From Bradyrhizobium sp. 21 (GTDB lineage Bacteria; Pseudomonadota; Alphaproteobacteria; Rhizobiales; Xanthobacteraceae), in the NCBI RefSeq assembly GCF_023073335.1, contig NZ_JADPJG010000031.1, positions 73,798-137,797 of the forward strand: DNA of 64,000 nucleotides, given 5' to 3'. Of this stretch, positions 16,126 through 24,917 are shown in pieces. The notes beneath the pieces were generated by a model. The model was not told the DNA's origin. It searched no databases and saw nothing but the letters and a program-made list of their open reading frames with translations. The position numbers and the translations under genes were made by a program. The first letter of the stretch is position 1; the number at the start of each line of letters is the position of its first letter.

Positions 16126-16425
16126 ATGTCTGACGAGAGCACACTGGAGAGGGCGGCCGCGAGCGCGGCCCGCGCCGAAGCGTTGCTCGATGACGAGCTT
16201 TTGAACGAGGCGTTCAACGCTCTCGAGAAGAGCTACATCGCGGCCTGGCGTGCCACCACGGTGGATGACGCCGCAGGCCGCGAAAAGCTCTTCCTCGCCA
16301 TCAACATCGTCGGCAAGGTGCGCGATCACCTCGCGGGTATTGTCGCGAACGGCAAGCTTGCCAGTGCCGAGTTGAAGGAGCTTGCGGAAACGGCGGAGCG
16401 GCGGAAGCGGTTCGGGATCATATAG
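16126..16425 (+). CDS. small head-region phage protein (99 aa)
   Basis: A helical acidic protein with a strong AGGAGGA ribosome-binding site just before ATG 16126. The sequence is dominated by Ala/Glu/Leu helices (ALLDDELLNEAFNALEKSY, ELKELAETAERRKRFG). It occupies the slot between portal and capsid, where such small proteins (head-completion or scaffold-associated) commonly lie. It belongs to the core virion set by style. No precise function can be given. Confidence 0.65.
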   Translation: MSDESTLERAAASAARAEALLDDELLNEAFNALEKSYIAAWRATTVDDAAGREKLFLAINIVGKVRDHLAGIVANGKLASAELKELAETAERRKRFGII

Positions 16426-16457
16426 TCTGCAAAGTTTCTGCACAACTACAGGGAGAG

Positions 16458-16486
16458 TTGACACCGTTCCTGTTTTGTTCAATAAA
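16458..16486 (+). promoter_or_regulatory. SOS promoter with LexA box (cargo module 4)
   Basis: TTGACA (16458-16463), a 17-base spacer and AATAAA (16481-16486). GTTCCTGTTTTGTTC at 16466-16480 is a perfect GTTC-N7-GTTC LexA box filling the spacer. It differs from the 7669 box by one base. Expected transcription starts about 95 bases upstream of the ATG at 16588. Confidence 0.75.
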
Positions 16487-16587
16487 TAGGCATCGCTGAC
16501 TCTGCAGGACTCTTCGCTGACCTGCATCCTTGCGGGCGCCGCGTTTGGCAGCGATTGGCGAAGAGCTTCTCGTGAACTGGGTGTCAT

Positions 16588-17220
16588 ATGAATTCCGATC
16601 AGGTGCTGCCTGTCTCCGCGACCGCAGGCGGGGAGATGTTTCGGCGTCCGCCGAAGCTGACCTATGCATTCGCCTTCGTGACGTTGGTGAGCATGGCCGG
16701 CAGCCATTTCCTGACATATCCGCGGCCCGAGGTCGCAGACTGGCTCCTGTGGTTCAGTCTGGCGTGTATCGTCGTCGCCGTTATATGGCTCGTCATCTGC
16801 GTGTTTATTCGAAAGCCGCGAAGCGCACCGGTCCTCCTCGTTACCTTGCTGATTTTCTATGCTCCGCACCTTGTCGAGAGCGAGAACGCGCCCTGGCTCG
16901 TGTCACTCGGATTCCGTCTTCATGCTTCACCGATCGAACAGTACTTGAAGAAGGAGTGTCGTTTGATCGAGTTCGCTGAACAGGGGGCAACGAAAGTCAT
17001 CGGCGTATGTGAGGACCGGGAAGTCGGGTCCGCGCTCAATCTCGCATTCGACCTGGTCATCTACGATCCGTCGGGCGCGCTTCTCAAGCCGGAGCGAAGA
17101 ACGCCTGAATGGACGCATGCATGGCATGATCTCGTCTACGGCGATGCAGCTCGTATCACGAGTTGCGGAGGGCCCACTCGTCTCATCGATGATTTCTACC
17201 ACTTCTGCCAATCCTTCTAG
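16588..17220 (+). CDS. three-helix membrane protein, SOS-controlled cargo
   Basis: 210 aa. Three hydrophobic helices lie at about residues 25-45 (LTYAFAFVTLVSMAGSHFL), 51-75 (WLLWFSLACIVVAVIWLVI) and 80-97. A ~110-residue soluble C-terminal domain with four Cys follows. It is the first gene after the LexA promoter at 16458 and precedes a possible toxin at 17256 by 35 bases. A membrane partner before a cargo protein matches the pattern of the 9743/10395 and 27213/28206 pairs. The family is unknown, and immunity against an envelope-acting effector is a hypothesis. Confidence 0.6.
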   Translation: MNSDQVLPVSATAGGEMFRRPPKLTYAFAFVTLVSMAGSHFLTYPRPEVADWLLWFSLACIVVAVIWLVICVFIRKPRSAPVLLVTLLIFYAPHLVESENAPWLVSLGFRLHASPIEQYLKKECRLIEFAEQGATKVIGVCEDREVGSALNLAFDLVIYDPSGALLKPERRTPEWTHAWHDLVYGDAARITSCGGPTRLIDDFYHFCQSF

Positions 17221-17255
17221 CTTGGACCTCATTCTCGTAAAGACGGATCAATTTG

Positions 17256-18131
17256 ATGGCTGAACAGATATTCTATGCTGGCGCAAAGCGCGGCAGGAAC
17301 GTGGTCGGCTTTGTGCCGGCCAAATTTTTGACGCGCGACGGCGCGTATGTCGCGGACCCGATGCCTGGCGGCTCCCAAGGTTACGCGCTCTATTCCGACG
17401 GCCGTGGGAACAACAGAACCGAAGGAAAAATCGCAAACCCGAACAACTATCTCATCGTGCCCGCGAATTACGATGAGCAGCAGGCGAGAGGTTTTGCCGC
17501 GGAGATTACCCGGAAATGGAATACGGTGAATCCCGGCGGCGACGACGTTGGCTTGGCAGGACCGAACGAAGCTCTGATGGCGATGGCGCGAGCCTTCAGG
17601 CCTGGCGGTGCGCAGGATTTGCAGCGTCATCCCCAATGGGGCGTTCCGAATGGCCTCTTTGTGCCAGCCTTTATCAGCAGTGCTTCGAATCATCTGGGAC
17701 ACGTCACTGCGTTGACGCCGATCCCGATGGAAGCTGCCGAGGTCGGCGGCGGGGCTTCGAACAGGTTGGGCGCCATGGGCGAGTGGTTGAAGGAGTTCAA
17801 CAAGAGCCGAAGAAATACCGGCGCGCAATCGCCATCTCCGCCGCCCATGGATACGTCCGGTCCCTACGGCCTCTCACAGCAAAACCATGCCAACATCGTT
17901 CATGGTTATGAGTACGGCCGCCGTAGCATGCTCCCGCCGTCCGCCTTCGAGGAGTACGGCAACAACGCACCGCCACAAAGCACAGCCGCGGTCATTGGCG
18001 ACGGCAACGGTGTCGCGCCCTTTCCGGGCTCGCTCGCTGGCGTGAACGTCGATGAGCCGGCGCCCGCGGCCTGGCCCCCTGCAGCAGTCGCCCCCGTGCG
18101 CTATCTGAGCTCGTATCGCGTCCCATACTGA
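17256..18131 (+). CDS. orphan cargo protein, possible toxin
   Basis: 291 aa from ATG 17256 (a TTG just upstream is less likely). The folded N-terminal ~170 residues include NPNNYLIVPANYDEQQARGF, then MARAFRPGGAQDLQRHPQWG and a His-containing SSASNHLGHVTAL. The rest is Pro/Gly-rich and disordered, ending RYLSSYRVPY. The FRPGGxxDLQRHP region faintly recalls some polymorphic-toxin catalytic domains, but I cannot name one with confidence. It is co-transcribed with the SOS-controlled membrane protein and ends 363 bases before the capsid gene. Confidence 0.55.
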   Translation: MAEQIFYAGAKRGRNVVGFVPAKFLTRDGAYVADPMPGGSQGYALYSDGRGNNRTEGKIANPNNYLIVPANYDEQQARGFAAEITRKWNTVNPGGDDVGLAGPNEALMAMARAFRPGGAQDLQRHPQWGVPNGLFVPAFISSASNHLGHVTALTPIPMEAAEVGGGASNRLGAMGEWLKEFNKSRRNTGAQSPSPPPMDTSGPYGLSQQNHANIVHGYEYGRRSMLPPSAFEEYGNNAPPQSTAAVIGDGNGVAPFPGSLAGVNVDEPAPAAWPPAAVAPVRYLSSYRVPY

Positions 18132-18494
18132 TCGCAAGCCAACGGATGACCGTACGACGACGCCCTCATGTCGTGGCTAAGGGGCAATGCGTGGCTGCGG
18201 TAACATTGGGAGCTCAGCGCCGGCCGGTTGCCCAAGCTGCGTCTTCGTCTGCGTTGCGTGTGCGGCCAGGCTGACGCCACCGATCACGTCAACCATCCCA
18301 ATTGCGCCGACCCTGCGCGATACGCGCAGGCGCCCGGCAGAGATGTCTCGCGGATCCGCGAACCGGAAACCGAATTTTCCGCGCCATCGCGTAAGCGAGA
18401 ACAGAAAACGCCAGTCAACCAGGCTGCAGTTTCTCAGAGGCGCAGCGTCATCGCTGCGCTATCGGAACAGCGCGGCCCTTACAAGGAAACATCG
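18132..18494 (+). other. capsid leader region with hairpin
   Basis: 363 bases without a convincing gene. A perfect 8-bp stem with a 4-base loop, GCGCAGCG-TCAT-CGCTGCGC (18440-18459), ends 35 bases before the capsid ATG. It is not followed by a T-tract, so it is more likely an mRNA-stabilising or regulatory leader structure than a terminator. An AAGGAAA ribosome-binding site lies at 18483-18489. Confidence 0.4.
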
Positions 18495-19457
18495 ATGTCT
18501 CTACCGACTTCCACTTTCGTCACCTACTCCGCGGTTGGCAACCGCGAAGACCTCAGCGACATGATCTATCGCATCGATCCGGTCGATACGCCCTTCATGA
18601 GCGGCGTCGACAAGGAGAAGGCGACTGCCGTCAATCACGAATGGCAGACGCAAGCCCTTGCCGCCGCGGACAACTCCAACGCCCAGCTCGAGGGCGACGA
18701 TCCCAACACCAACACGACCACGCCGACCGTGCGGCTCGGCAATCTCTGCCAGATCTCCTACAAGGTCGCGCGAGTCTCGGGCACGCAGCAGGCGGTGGAT
18801 CACGCCGGCCGCGACAATGAGCTCGCCTATCAGGAGATGCTGAAAGGCCTCGAGCTCAAGCGCGACCTCGAGACCATCCTGTGCGGCACCAACCAGGCCA
18901 AGGTCGCCGGCAACACCACGACGCCGCGCAAGTCCGCTTCCGTCCTCTCCTGGGTCCTTTCGAACACCTCGAAGGGAACGGCGGGAGGTGCGGCGGATCC
19001 GGCCGCCGCCGACGGCATGGGAACGCGAACGGACGGCACCCAGCTCGCCTTCACCGAAGTGCGTCTGAAGACGGTGCTGTCCTCGATTTGGGGCAATGGC
19101 GGCAAGCCCGGCACCATCATGACCGGCGCTTTCAACAAGCAGGTGTTCTCGACCTTTACCGGCCGCTCCACCGCAATCGAGGAGTCCAAGTCGAAGAAGA
19201 TCGTCGCGTCGGTCGACGCCTATGAGTCCGATTTCGGCAAACTCAAGGTGGTCGCCAACCGCTTCCAGCGCCCGCGCGACGTTCTGGTGCTCGAGCTCGA
19301 CAAATGGGCGGTGGCTTATCTCAACGGCCGCAACATGATCTCGATCCCGCTCGCCAAGACCGGCGATTCCGATCGCCGGCAGATCCTGGCGGAATACGCG
19401 CTGGTGGCCCGCAACGAGAAGGCCTCGGGCGGCGTGTTCGACAACACCTCCTCCTGA
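18495..19457 (+). CDS. major capsid protein (SU10/DUF5309 type)
   Basis: A 320-aa HK97-fold shell protein of the SU10 family. Typical segments are the N-terminal TSTFVTYSAVGNREDLSDMI and PVDTPFMSG, then GNLCQISYKVARVSGTQQAVDHAG, RDLETILCG, PGTIMTGAFNKQVFSTFTG, and the C-terminal RQILAEYALVARNEKASG. The ATG at 18495 follows AAGGAAA, and the long upstream in-frame extension is not protein-like. A strong hairpin terminator directly follows, common after capsid genes. Confidence 0.9.
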   Translation: MSLPTSTFVTYSAVGNREDLSDMIYRIDPVDTPFMSGVDKEKATAVNHEWQTQALAAADNSNAQLEGDDPNTNTTTPTVRLGNLCQISYKVARVSGTQQAVDHAGRDNELAYQEMLKGLELKRDLETILCGTNQAKVAGNTTTPRKSASVLSWVLSNTSKGTAGGAADPAAADGMGTRTDGTQLAFTEVRLKTVLSSIWGNGGKPGTIMTGAFNKQVFSTFTGRSTAIEESKSKKIVASVDAYESDFGKLKVVANRFQRPRDVLVLELDKWAVAYLNGRNMISIPLAKTGDSDRRQILAEYALVARNEKASGGVFDNTSS

Positions 19458-19494
19458 GCGATCAGGATCATCCGTTCCACCCTTGTCCACTCTT

Positions 19495-19525
19495 GGGGCA
19501 GCCTTCGGGCTGCCCCTTCCTTTTT
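19495..19525 (+). terminator. intrinsic terminator after capsid gene
   Basis: A perfect 9-bp stem GGGGCAGCC (19495-19503) and GGCTGCCCC (19508-19516) with a TTCG loop, then TTCCTTTTT. It lies 38 bases after the capsid stop and 12 bases before the next ATG. Partial termination here would favour high capsid output over the downstream tail genes. Confidence 0.85.
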
Positions 19526-19536
19526 GGAGAGCCAAG

Positions 19537-19899
19537 ATGCCGCTTCCCGGCAATCGCACCCTCAATACCGCCGATCTCACGGCCTACACCCCGTCCTGCG
19601 GCGCGAGTCCCGTCGCTGCTTATGTCCGCATTCCCTTTCGCTGCCGCGTGCTGAAAGTCGCCGGCATCCTTGGCGGCGCGATCACGACCACCGATGGCAC
19701 CATCACAGTCTCGGCCAATGCGACGACGCTGGCAACGTTCACCGTGACGCAGGCGGGATCGGCCGCTGGCCAGTTGTTCTCGGCCGTGCCGCCGTCGCCG
19801 ACCTATCTCAACGAGGACGACGTGATCGTGCTGACGCCATCTGGCGCCTCCGGCGCGACGATCCCCATGCATTTCTCGATTTCCGTGAGGACCGCCTGA
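19537..19899 (+). CDS. phage head-decoration or head-tail protein (120 aa)
   Basis: Starts at ATG 19537 with a TTGGAGAG ribosome-binding site. The product is beta-rich with repeated Thr/Ala/Gly strands (GGAITTTDGTITVSANATTLATFTV) and ends in HFSISVRTA. Such proteins next to SU10-type capsids are commonly decoration or minor head proteins. Its precise role is unknown, and the stop is two bases before the next ATG. Confidence 0.7.
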   Translation: MPLPGNRTLNTADLTAYTPSCGASPVAAYVRIPFRCRVLKVAGILGGAITTTDGTITVSANATTLATFTVTQAGSAAGQLFSAVPPSPTYLNEDDVIVLTPSGASGATIPMHFSISVRTA

Positions 19900-19900
19900 C

Positions 19901-20212
19901 ATGCCGTTCTTCTCCAAGCAAAACTCCTCGCGCGTCGGTCCCAGCCAGACGGTCGCGTATGACAGCAGCGTCGGCGCCACCAACGCGTTCGGACCGGAAA
20001 CCTATCAGCTTCGCCTGGTCGCCAATTCCGGCTGTTGCTACCGGATCGGCGACGGCGCGCAGACCGCGACCATCTCCGATCCCTATCTGCCGGCCAATGT
20101 CGTCGAATACGTCACGGTCAGTCCAGGCCAGCGCATTGCGGCGCTGAAGGCCGCGACCAACGGCCTGATCACAGCGACCGCCGGCACTCTCTGGGTCACG
20201 GAGATGTCGTGA
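19901..20212 (+). CDS. phage structural protein (103 aa)
   Basis: A short beta-rich protein (YQLRLVANSGCCYRIGDG, VVEYVTVSPGQRIAALKA) typical of minor virion components that follow the capsid in these phages. The start is one base after the previous stop. Its stop shares a base with the next ATG (TGATG), consistent with coupled translation. Confidence 0.7.
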   Translation: MPFFSKQNSSRVGPSQTVAYDSSVGATNAFGPETYQLRLVANSGCCYRIGDGAQTATISDPYLPANVVEYVTVSPGQRIAALKAATNGLITATAGTLWVTEMS

Positions 20213-20544
20213 TGGACGGTGTCCTGATCAGGCCGCATCTCGACAGCAACGGTCGCGAACTCGCGATCGAGCATGTCCAGGACGTGGCGCCGATCCTGGA
20301 ATGGAATAGGCAGGCGCGCCAGGACGAACAGCATGGCGACTGGGGGCGGCACGTCGCCCGCATTCCCAATGTCATCTACGTCCGATGGCTCAACGAGGAG
20401 CATGCGAGGGGCAACGCCTCGCTGCGGCTGTTCACGCCCGAATTCGACGCGATCGTTCAGCGGAAGCTGGACGATCCCGAATGGGCCTATTTGCGAACCG
20501 ACAGGCCGAAATTGCAGGCCGGCTGGTCTGCGGAGCTCAAATGA
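20212..20544 (+). CDS. phage protein (110 aa), head-tail region
   Basis: The start at 20212 overlaps the upstream stop. A soluble Arg/Asp/Trp-rich protein (WNRQARQDEQHGDWGRHVAR, VIYVRWLNEEHARGNASLRL) with no signal or membrane helix. It belongs to the core block by codon use and tight overlaps, and its 3' end overlaps the adaptor gene by four bases (ATGA). The function is not recognised. Confidence 0.65.
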   Translation: MDGVLIRPHLDSNGRELAIEHVQDVAPILEWNRQARQDEQHGDWGRHVARIPNVIYVRWLNEEHARGNASLRLFTPEFDAIVQRKLDDPEWAYLRTDRPKLQAGWSAELK

Positions 20545-21194
20545 CCCAGATTACCGATTACACGTCGCTCCAAACCGCGGTGACCGAATATCTCGCGCGC
20601 GACCAGGATACGACGCTGATCGCGCGGATCCCAACCTTCGTCCAGCTCGCGGAAGCCAAGTTCAACCGTCAGCTCTTCGTGCGGCAGATGGAGCAGCGGG
20701 CGACCGCGCTTGTCGATCTCGGCTCGAACGAGCCGGAGTTCATCTCGCTGCCGTCGGATTTCCAGTCCATGCGTCGGGTCCGGCTGTCGAGCGTGACAGG
20801 AAAGCCCTGCCTCGAGTTCAAATCGGGGACGCAGATGGACGAATATCGCTTCGCGACGTCCGATGTCGCGGCGCGGCCGCGCTATTTCACCGTGTTCGGC
20901 AGCGAGCTGGAGCTCGCGCCGACCCCTGACACCACCTACACCATCGAAATGGTCTATCGGCAAAACGTTCCGGCGCTCGCGTTGAACGCCGGCAACTGGC
21001 TGCTGGCTATGGCGCCTGATCTCTACCTTTACGGCGCCCTGCTGGAATCCGCGCCGTACATCAAGGAAGACGCTCGTATCCAGACGTGGGGGCTCGGGTT
21101 CACGTCGGCGCTCGCGGATCTCAACAATCTCGGGTTGACGTCGACCTTCAATGCCGGGCCGATGACGGTGCGCGTTTCCGGACAGGTCATCTAG
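20541..21194 (+). CDS. head-tail adaptor (P22 gp4/SU10 adaptor-like)
   Basis: A 217-aa helical protein that would sit under the portal and attach the tail. Characteristic are a short helical N-terminus TDYTSLQTAVTEYLARDQDT, AEAKFNRQLFVRQMEQR, the FISLPSDFQSMRRV strand, YFTVFGSELELAPTPD and the C-terminal ALLESAPYIKEDARIQTWG. The start ATGA overlaps the previous stop. Length and order agree with the gp4-like tail accessory factors of podoviruses. Confidence 0.8.
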   Translation: MTQITDYTSLQTAVTEYLARDQDTTLIARIPTFVQLAEAKFNRQLFVRQMEQRATALVDLGSNEPEFISLPSDFQSMRRVRLSSVTGKPCLEFKSGTQMDEYRFATSDVAARPRYFTVFGSELELAPTPDTTYTIEMVYRQNVPALALNAGNWLLAMAPDLYLYGALLESAPYIKEDARIQTWGLGFTSALADLNNLGLTSTFNAGPMTVRVSGQVI

Positions 21195-21214
21195 GACATC
21201 TTGGGAGAACAGTC

Positions 21215-21646
21215 TTGGCAAGTTTCAACAAGTTCAATTGCTTCGTACAGGATGTCGCCAACGCGCTGCACGACATGAAGACCGGTACGGCGCAGGTCTA
21301 CAAGATCTATCTGACCAACACGGCGCCGGTTGCCGCGAACACGGTCTATAACGCGCCAGCAGATCTCGCAGCCGGCAACGGCTATACCGCGGCCGGCAAC
21401 AGCATCGGCACCATTACCGGCGCGCAAACGACGGGCACGTTCAAGTTTGTCGGCGGGACCGATCCGGCGTGGACGGCATCGGGCGGCTCGATCGGGCCGT
21501 TTCAATACGCGGTGCTCTACAATTCGACGTCGTCGACGAAGCCACTGATCGGCTGGTGGGATTATGGCACGGCGCTCACGCTCACCAATGGCAACACCTT
21601 CACCGTTGATCTCGACCAGACCAACGGCATTTTGACGATCACCTGA
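21215..21646 (+). CDS. phage tail-region structural protein (143 aa)
   Basis: Starts at TTG 21215 (GGGAGAA ribosome-binding site at 21203); no ATG fits the conserved N-terminus ASFNKFNCFVQDVANALHD. A Thr/Gly-rich beta protein (VYKIYLTNTAPVAANTVYNAP, GGSIGPFQYAVLYN). Proteins of this type recur between adaptor and fibre genes in rhizobial prophages. No enzymatic motif. Confidence 0.7.
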   Translation: MASFNKFNCFVQDVANALHDMKTGTAQVYKIYLTNTAPVAANTVYNAPADLAAGNGYTAAGNSIGTITGAQTTGTFKFVGGTDPAWTASGGSIGPFQYAVLYNSTSSTKPLIGWWDYGTALTLTNGNTFTVDLDQTNGILTIT

Positions 21647-21647
21647 C

Positions 21648-22370
21648 ATGGCAGCTTTTCTCGACGTTTGCAGGTTCACGCCGTCGGCAGGCGGCACGAC
21701 CGACTGGACCTATGCTGCGGCCGTCACGGGCTATCAGAGCCCTGTCGCAGCCGGCGTGGTCAATGGTCGGTTCTACAAATATCGGGCCGAGAGCTCCGAT
21801 CTGTCGCAATGGGAGGTCGGGGAGGGTGCGTACAACACCGGGACCGGAGTCCTGGCGCGAACCACCGTGCTGTTCAATTCATCAGGCACGACCTCGAAAA
21901 TCAACTTCTCCGCCACGCCGCAAGTCGCGATCGTTGCCCTCAAGGAAGACCTGATCTCTATCGAAGAAGCGAACAGCTTCACGACGGCGCAGAAGCTCCA
22001 GGTGCGCACCAATATCGGAACGTTCGACGAAGGCGCATGGAGCCCGTTCACGCCCTCTCCATCCGCGGCCGGCGTCTCGGCTTGGACCGTCAACTCCGCG
22101 CGCTACAAGCAATGGGGCAAGGTCGTCCATTGGGAGATTGATCTCGCGATCACGACCGGCACATGGACCGCCGGCAGCACCATGACATTTACCCTGCCGG
22201 CCACGGCGAATTCACCGGGCAGCGGCTCCGGGTGGGAATTTGTCGCAATCGGTGTGGGTATCTTCTTTTACATCAACCCGGGCGGTCTGTCGCAGATGAG
22301 TGCGCGATGCGGCTCGAACCTCATCGCGACATCGAGGTTTGTAGCCTCCGGCATCTACGAAAGCACCTAG
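21648..22370 (+). CDS. tail fibre-like structural protein (240 aa)
   Basis: Starts two bases after the preceding stop. The N-terminal domain has WTYAAAVTGYQSPVAAGVVN, YKYRAESSDLSQWEVGEGAY and LARTTVLFNSSGTTSKINFS, a common fibre-attachment pattern. The C-terminal half (FTPSPSAAGVSAWTVNSARY onward) looks like a beta-rich tip that may contact the host surface. Receptor specificity is unknown. Confidence 0.7.
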   Translation: MAAFLDVCRFTPSAGGTTDWTYAAAVTGYQSPVAAGVVNGRFYKYRAESSDLSQWEVGEGAYNTGTGVLARTTVLFNSSGTTSKINFSATPQVAIVALKEDLISIEEANSFTTAQKLQVRTNIGTFDEGAWSPFTPSPSAAGVSAWTVNSARYKQWGKVVHWEIDLAITTGTWTAGSTMTFTLPATANSPGSGSGWEFVAIGVGIFFYINPGGLSQMSARCGSNLIATSRFVASGIYEST

Positions 22371-22373
22371 CCC

Positions 22374-22982
22374 ATGTCACTGCTCGGCTTTGACGCTCCC
22401 GGCCGGCTCGCTCTCGGGCAGTTGCCGACGCTCGGGCCGACTAACACGGTTATGCCCACGACCACGGGCGCCTATGCAGTCGCGGGGCAAACGGCGGCTT
22501 TCAGGTGGACGCAATCAGGCAATCAGGGCCTGTTCGTAGCCTTCGGTCTTGCCGCCACGTTCAGCACTGTGCTGTCGGAGGCGACAGGCAGCCACCTTGC
22601 GGCGGGAAATAGTGCTTCATTCGCATCGTCCTTTGCCGCAGGCCCCGCTGCATATTCAACTGGCGGACAGTCGGCAAAGGCTGCTGTTCGGCTCTCTTCA
22701 TTGCCGGGCACCTATTTGCTCGCGGGAAACAGCGTATCAGTTCGCACGTCGATGCTATCGGCTTCCGGCGCCTACGGCGTGAGCGGGTATCCTTCGACAT
22801 TTTCCCGCGATTTCGAGGCCTGGTTTCCGCGACCGTTTGATTTCGACAGCTGGACTGCCAGGGGGACGGAGCACGAGGCTTGGACCCCGCGGGATGGCGC
22901 CGCGGCTTCCTGGGCGATTGGGGCGGAGCCGTCAATTGCGTGGACATCCGCCACGATTGAACCCGAAACATGGGATGACTGA
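22374..22982 (+). CDS. phage structural protein with internal repeats (202 aa)
   Basis: Three to four imperfect repeats of about 40 residues, each with a G-x-Y/H-x-x-x-G-x-x-x-x-F-like core (AYAVAGQTAAF, SHLAAGNSASF, AYSTGGQSAKA, TYLLAGNSVSV). A Trp-rich C-terminus follows (DFDSWTARGTEHEAWTPRD). Beta-repeat architecture suggests a fibre or head-surface component. It lies in the core block with 3-base gaps on both sides. Confidence 0.65.
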   Translation: MSLLGFDAPGRLALGQLPTLGPTNTVMPTTTGAYAVAGQTAAFRWTQSGNQGLFVAFGLAATFSTVLSEATGSHLAAGNSASFASSFAAGPAAYSTGGQSAKAAVRLSSLPGTYLLAGNSVSVRTSMLSASGAYGVSGYPSTFSRDFEAWFPRPFDFDSWTARGTEHEAWTPRDGAAASWAIGAEPSIAWTSATIEPETWDD

Positions 22983-22985
22983 ATC

Positions 22986-24458
22986 ATGCCACTTCTTGCC
23001 TACGGCGAATACCGCCCCGACGTCAGCGACTATGAGGGGCAAGCTACGCGCAACATCCTCAACGTGATTCCGCGCGGCGATGGCTATGGACCGTTTCCAT
23101 CCTTCTCGGCTTACACATCAGCGCTTCCGGCGCCGTGCCGCGGCGCATTCTACGCGCTGAAGTCGGACGGCACGGTCATCACCTTCGCGGGCACGGGCAC
23201 CAAGCTCTACCGGCTCAACAACATCGACTTCAGCTGGGTCGACGTCTCGAAGGGCGGGGCGTCCTATTCGGCGCTTTCCGCAACTGCGCAGTGGCAATTT
23301 GCCCAGACCGGGAATTTTGTCTTTGCGACGCAGGCCAACGCGGTACTCCAGATATTCGACCTTTCATCGTCCACGGCGTTTGCCGATGCACTGGGTACGC
23401 CGCCGCAGGCCGCCTATATCAGCGTGGTCGGGCGCTTCCTGGTGCTGTCAGGCCTGCTGTCGACTCCATACCGGATCCAGTGGTCCGGGCTAAATAATTT
23501 CAATGCTTCGGACAGCTGGACCAGCGGCATCAAATCGTCGGACTTCCAGGACTTCCCGGATGGCGGCATCGTTCGCGGCGTGGCCGGCGGCGAATCCGGC
23601 GTCATCTTCCAGGACCAGGCGATCCGGCGCATGTCTTATGTGCCGGGCTCGCCGATCATCTTTCAGATCGATCGCATCACCCAGGACAAGGGACTCTACG
23701 CGCCGTACTCGATCATCCGCGCCGGCGAGCGAATCTTTTTCTACGCCGGCCAGGGCTTTCACAAGATCGAGCCGGGCGGCGTCCCGCAGCAGATCGGGCG
23801 CGAGAAAGTGGATCGCAGTTTTCTCGCTGATCTCGACAAGGGCAATCTCCAGCTCTTCATGGGCGCGGCCGACCCGCGCTCGACACGCGTCTACTGGGCC
23901 TACAAATCTGTTTCCGGCACGGTCGGCGCTTTCGACAAGCTGCTTGGTTACGACTTCCTGCTCGACCGCTTCTTTCCGGTCTCAATGACGGGCGAGTATC
24001 TGCTCGGCATCTCACAAACTGGACTGACGCTGGAAAACCTCGACAGCATCTCGTCATCGCTGGATGCCTTGACGCTGAGCCTCGACGCCTACGCGACCGC
24101 GGTGCAGCCGGAGATCGCGCAGTTCTCCAATGCCCATGTGCTCGGCTTCTTCCGCGGTCCCAGTCTCGAGGCCACGATGGAGAGCCCGGAGCAGGGCACG
24201 GACGAGAACCGTATCACCATCCGCGGCTTCCGTCCGGTGACCGATGCGGCAACATTGTTCGGCTCGGTGTCTTGGCGCGACACGCCGGCAGCGGCGGCAA
24301 CGCCAGGTGCGGAAGTTCTGGTCAATGCCCGCACCGGCCGCTGCGACGTGCGACGCGACACCCGCTATTCCCGCTTCAAGGTTCGTATCCCGGCGGCGAC
24401 CTCGTGGTCGTTCTGCGCCGGCATCGTCCCCGATCTCAAACCCAACGGCACGCTATGA
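22986..24458 (+). CDS. P22 gp10-like tail/DNA-stabilisation protein
   Basis: A 490-aa protein, close in size to P22 gp10 (472 aa), the hub that plugs the portal-adaptor channel. It shows repeated beta strands suggesting a propeller (VITFAGTGTKLYRLNN, VLQIFDLSSSTAFADALG, YRIQWSGLNNFNAS, GVAGGESGVIFQDQAIRRM). The gene follows adaptor and fibre genes as expected. Its stop overlaps the next start by four bases. The assignment is from length, order and strand pattern. Confidence 0.65.
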   Translation: MPLLAYGEYRPDVSDYEGQATRNILNVIPRGDGYGPFPSFSAYTSALPAPCRGAFYALKSDGTVITFAGTGTKLYRLNNIDFSWVDVSKGGASYSALSATAQWQFAQTGNFVFATQANAVLQIFDLSSSTAFADALGTPPQAAYISVVGRFLVLSGLLSTPYRIQWSGLNNFNASDSWTSGIKSSDFQDFPDGGIVRGVAGGESGVIFQDQAIRRMSYVPGSPIIFQIDRITQDKGLYAPYSIIRAGERIFFYAGQGFHKIEPGGVPQQIGREKVDRSFLADLDKGNLQLFMGAADPRSTRVYWAYKSVSGTVGAFDKLLGYDFLLDRFFPVSMTGEYLLGISQTGLTLENLDSISSSLDALTLSLDAYATAVQPEIAQFSNAHVLGFFRGPSLEATMESPEQGTDENRITIRGFRPVTDAATLFGSVSWRDTPAAAATPGAEVLVNARTGRCDVRRDTRYSRFKVRIPAATSWSFCAGIVPDLKPNGTL

Positions 24459-24769
24459 CAGCCTACGTCCCCGGTATCACCGAGACCGACCTGAAGAAGA
24501 TCGTGCTCGCGATCCAGCAGCTCGCGGCGGGACGATCGAATGCGGTCGGCAGCGTGACGCTCACGACGGGAGCGTCGAACACGACGGTGACGACGGCGAA
24601 TTGTGCGGCGGGTTCGGTGCCGATCCTGGTGCCGGCGTCGGCGAATGCTGCGGCGGAGGCCGGTAACGGGACGATGTATGTGAGCGCTGTGGCGAATGGC
24701 GCGTTCACGATCTCGCATGCGAATGCCGCGACGACGGGGCGGACGTTTTTGTATGCGGTGATAGGGTGA
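24455..24769 (+). CDS. phage structural protein (104 aa)
   Basis: The start at 24455 overlaps the upstream stop (ATGA). A helical N-terminus (TETDLKKIVLAIQQLAAGRS) is followed by a Thr/Ala-rich beta domain ending TFLYAVIG. This type recurs as a small fibre or tail-associated protein in rhizobial prophages. It is the last core gene before a cargo gene. Confidence 0.65.
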   Translation: MTAYVPGITETDLKKIVLAIQQLAAGRSNAVGSVTLTTGASNTTVTTANCAAGSVPILVPASANAAAEAGNGTMYVSAVANGAFTISHANAATTGRTFLYAVIG

Positions 24770-24917
24770 GGGCCTCGCAGGGACTCTCCTGGGAAAAGAC
24801 AGAAATCGTTTGACCAGTCATTCGACCTTGCTGAGCTCGCATCGCGGCGGCCGGGCCGGATAGCGCTATGCGCCTTTCACTCCCTATTTTCAGCAATAGC
24901 TTTGCGAGAGATTTTCG

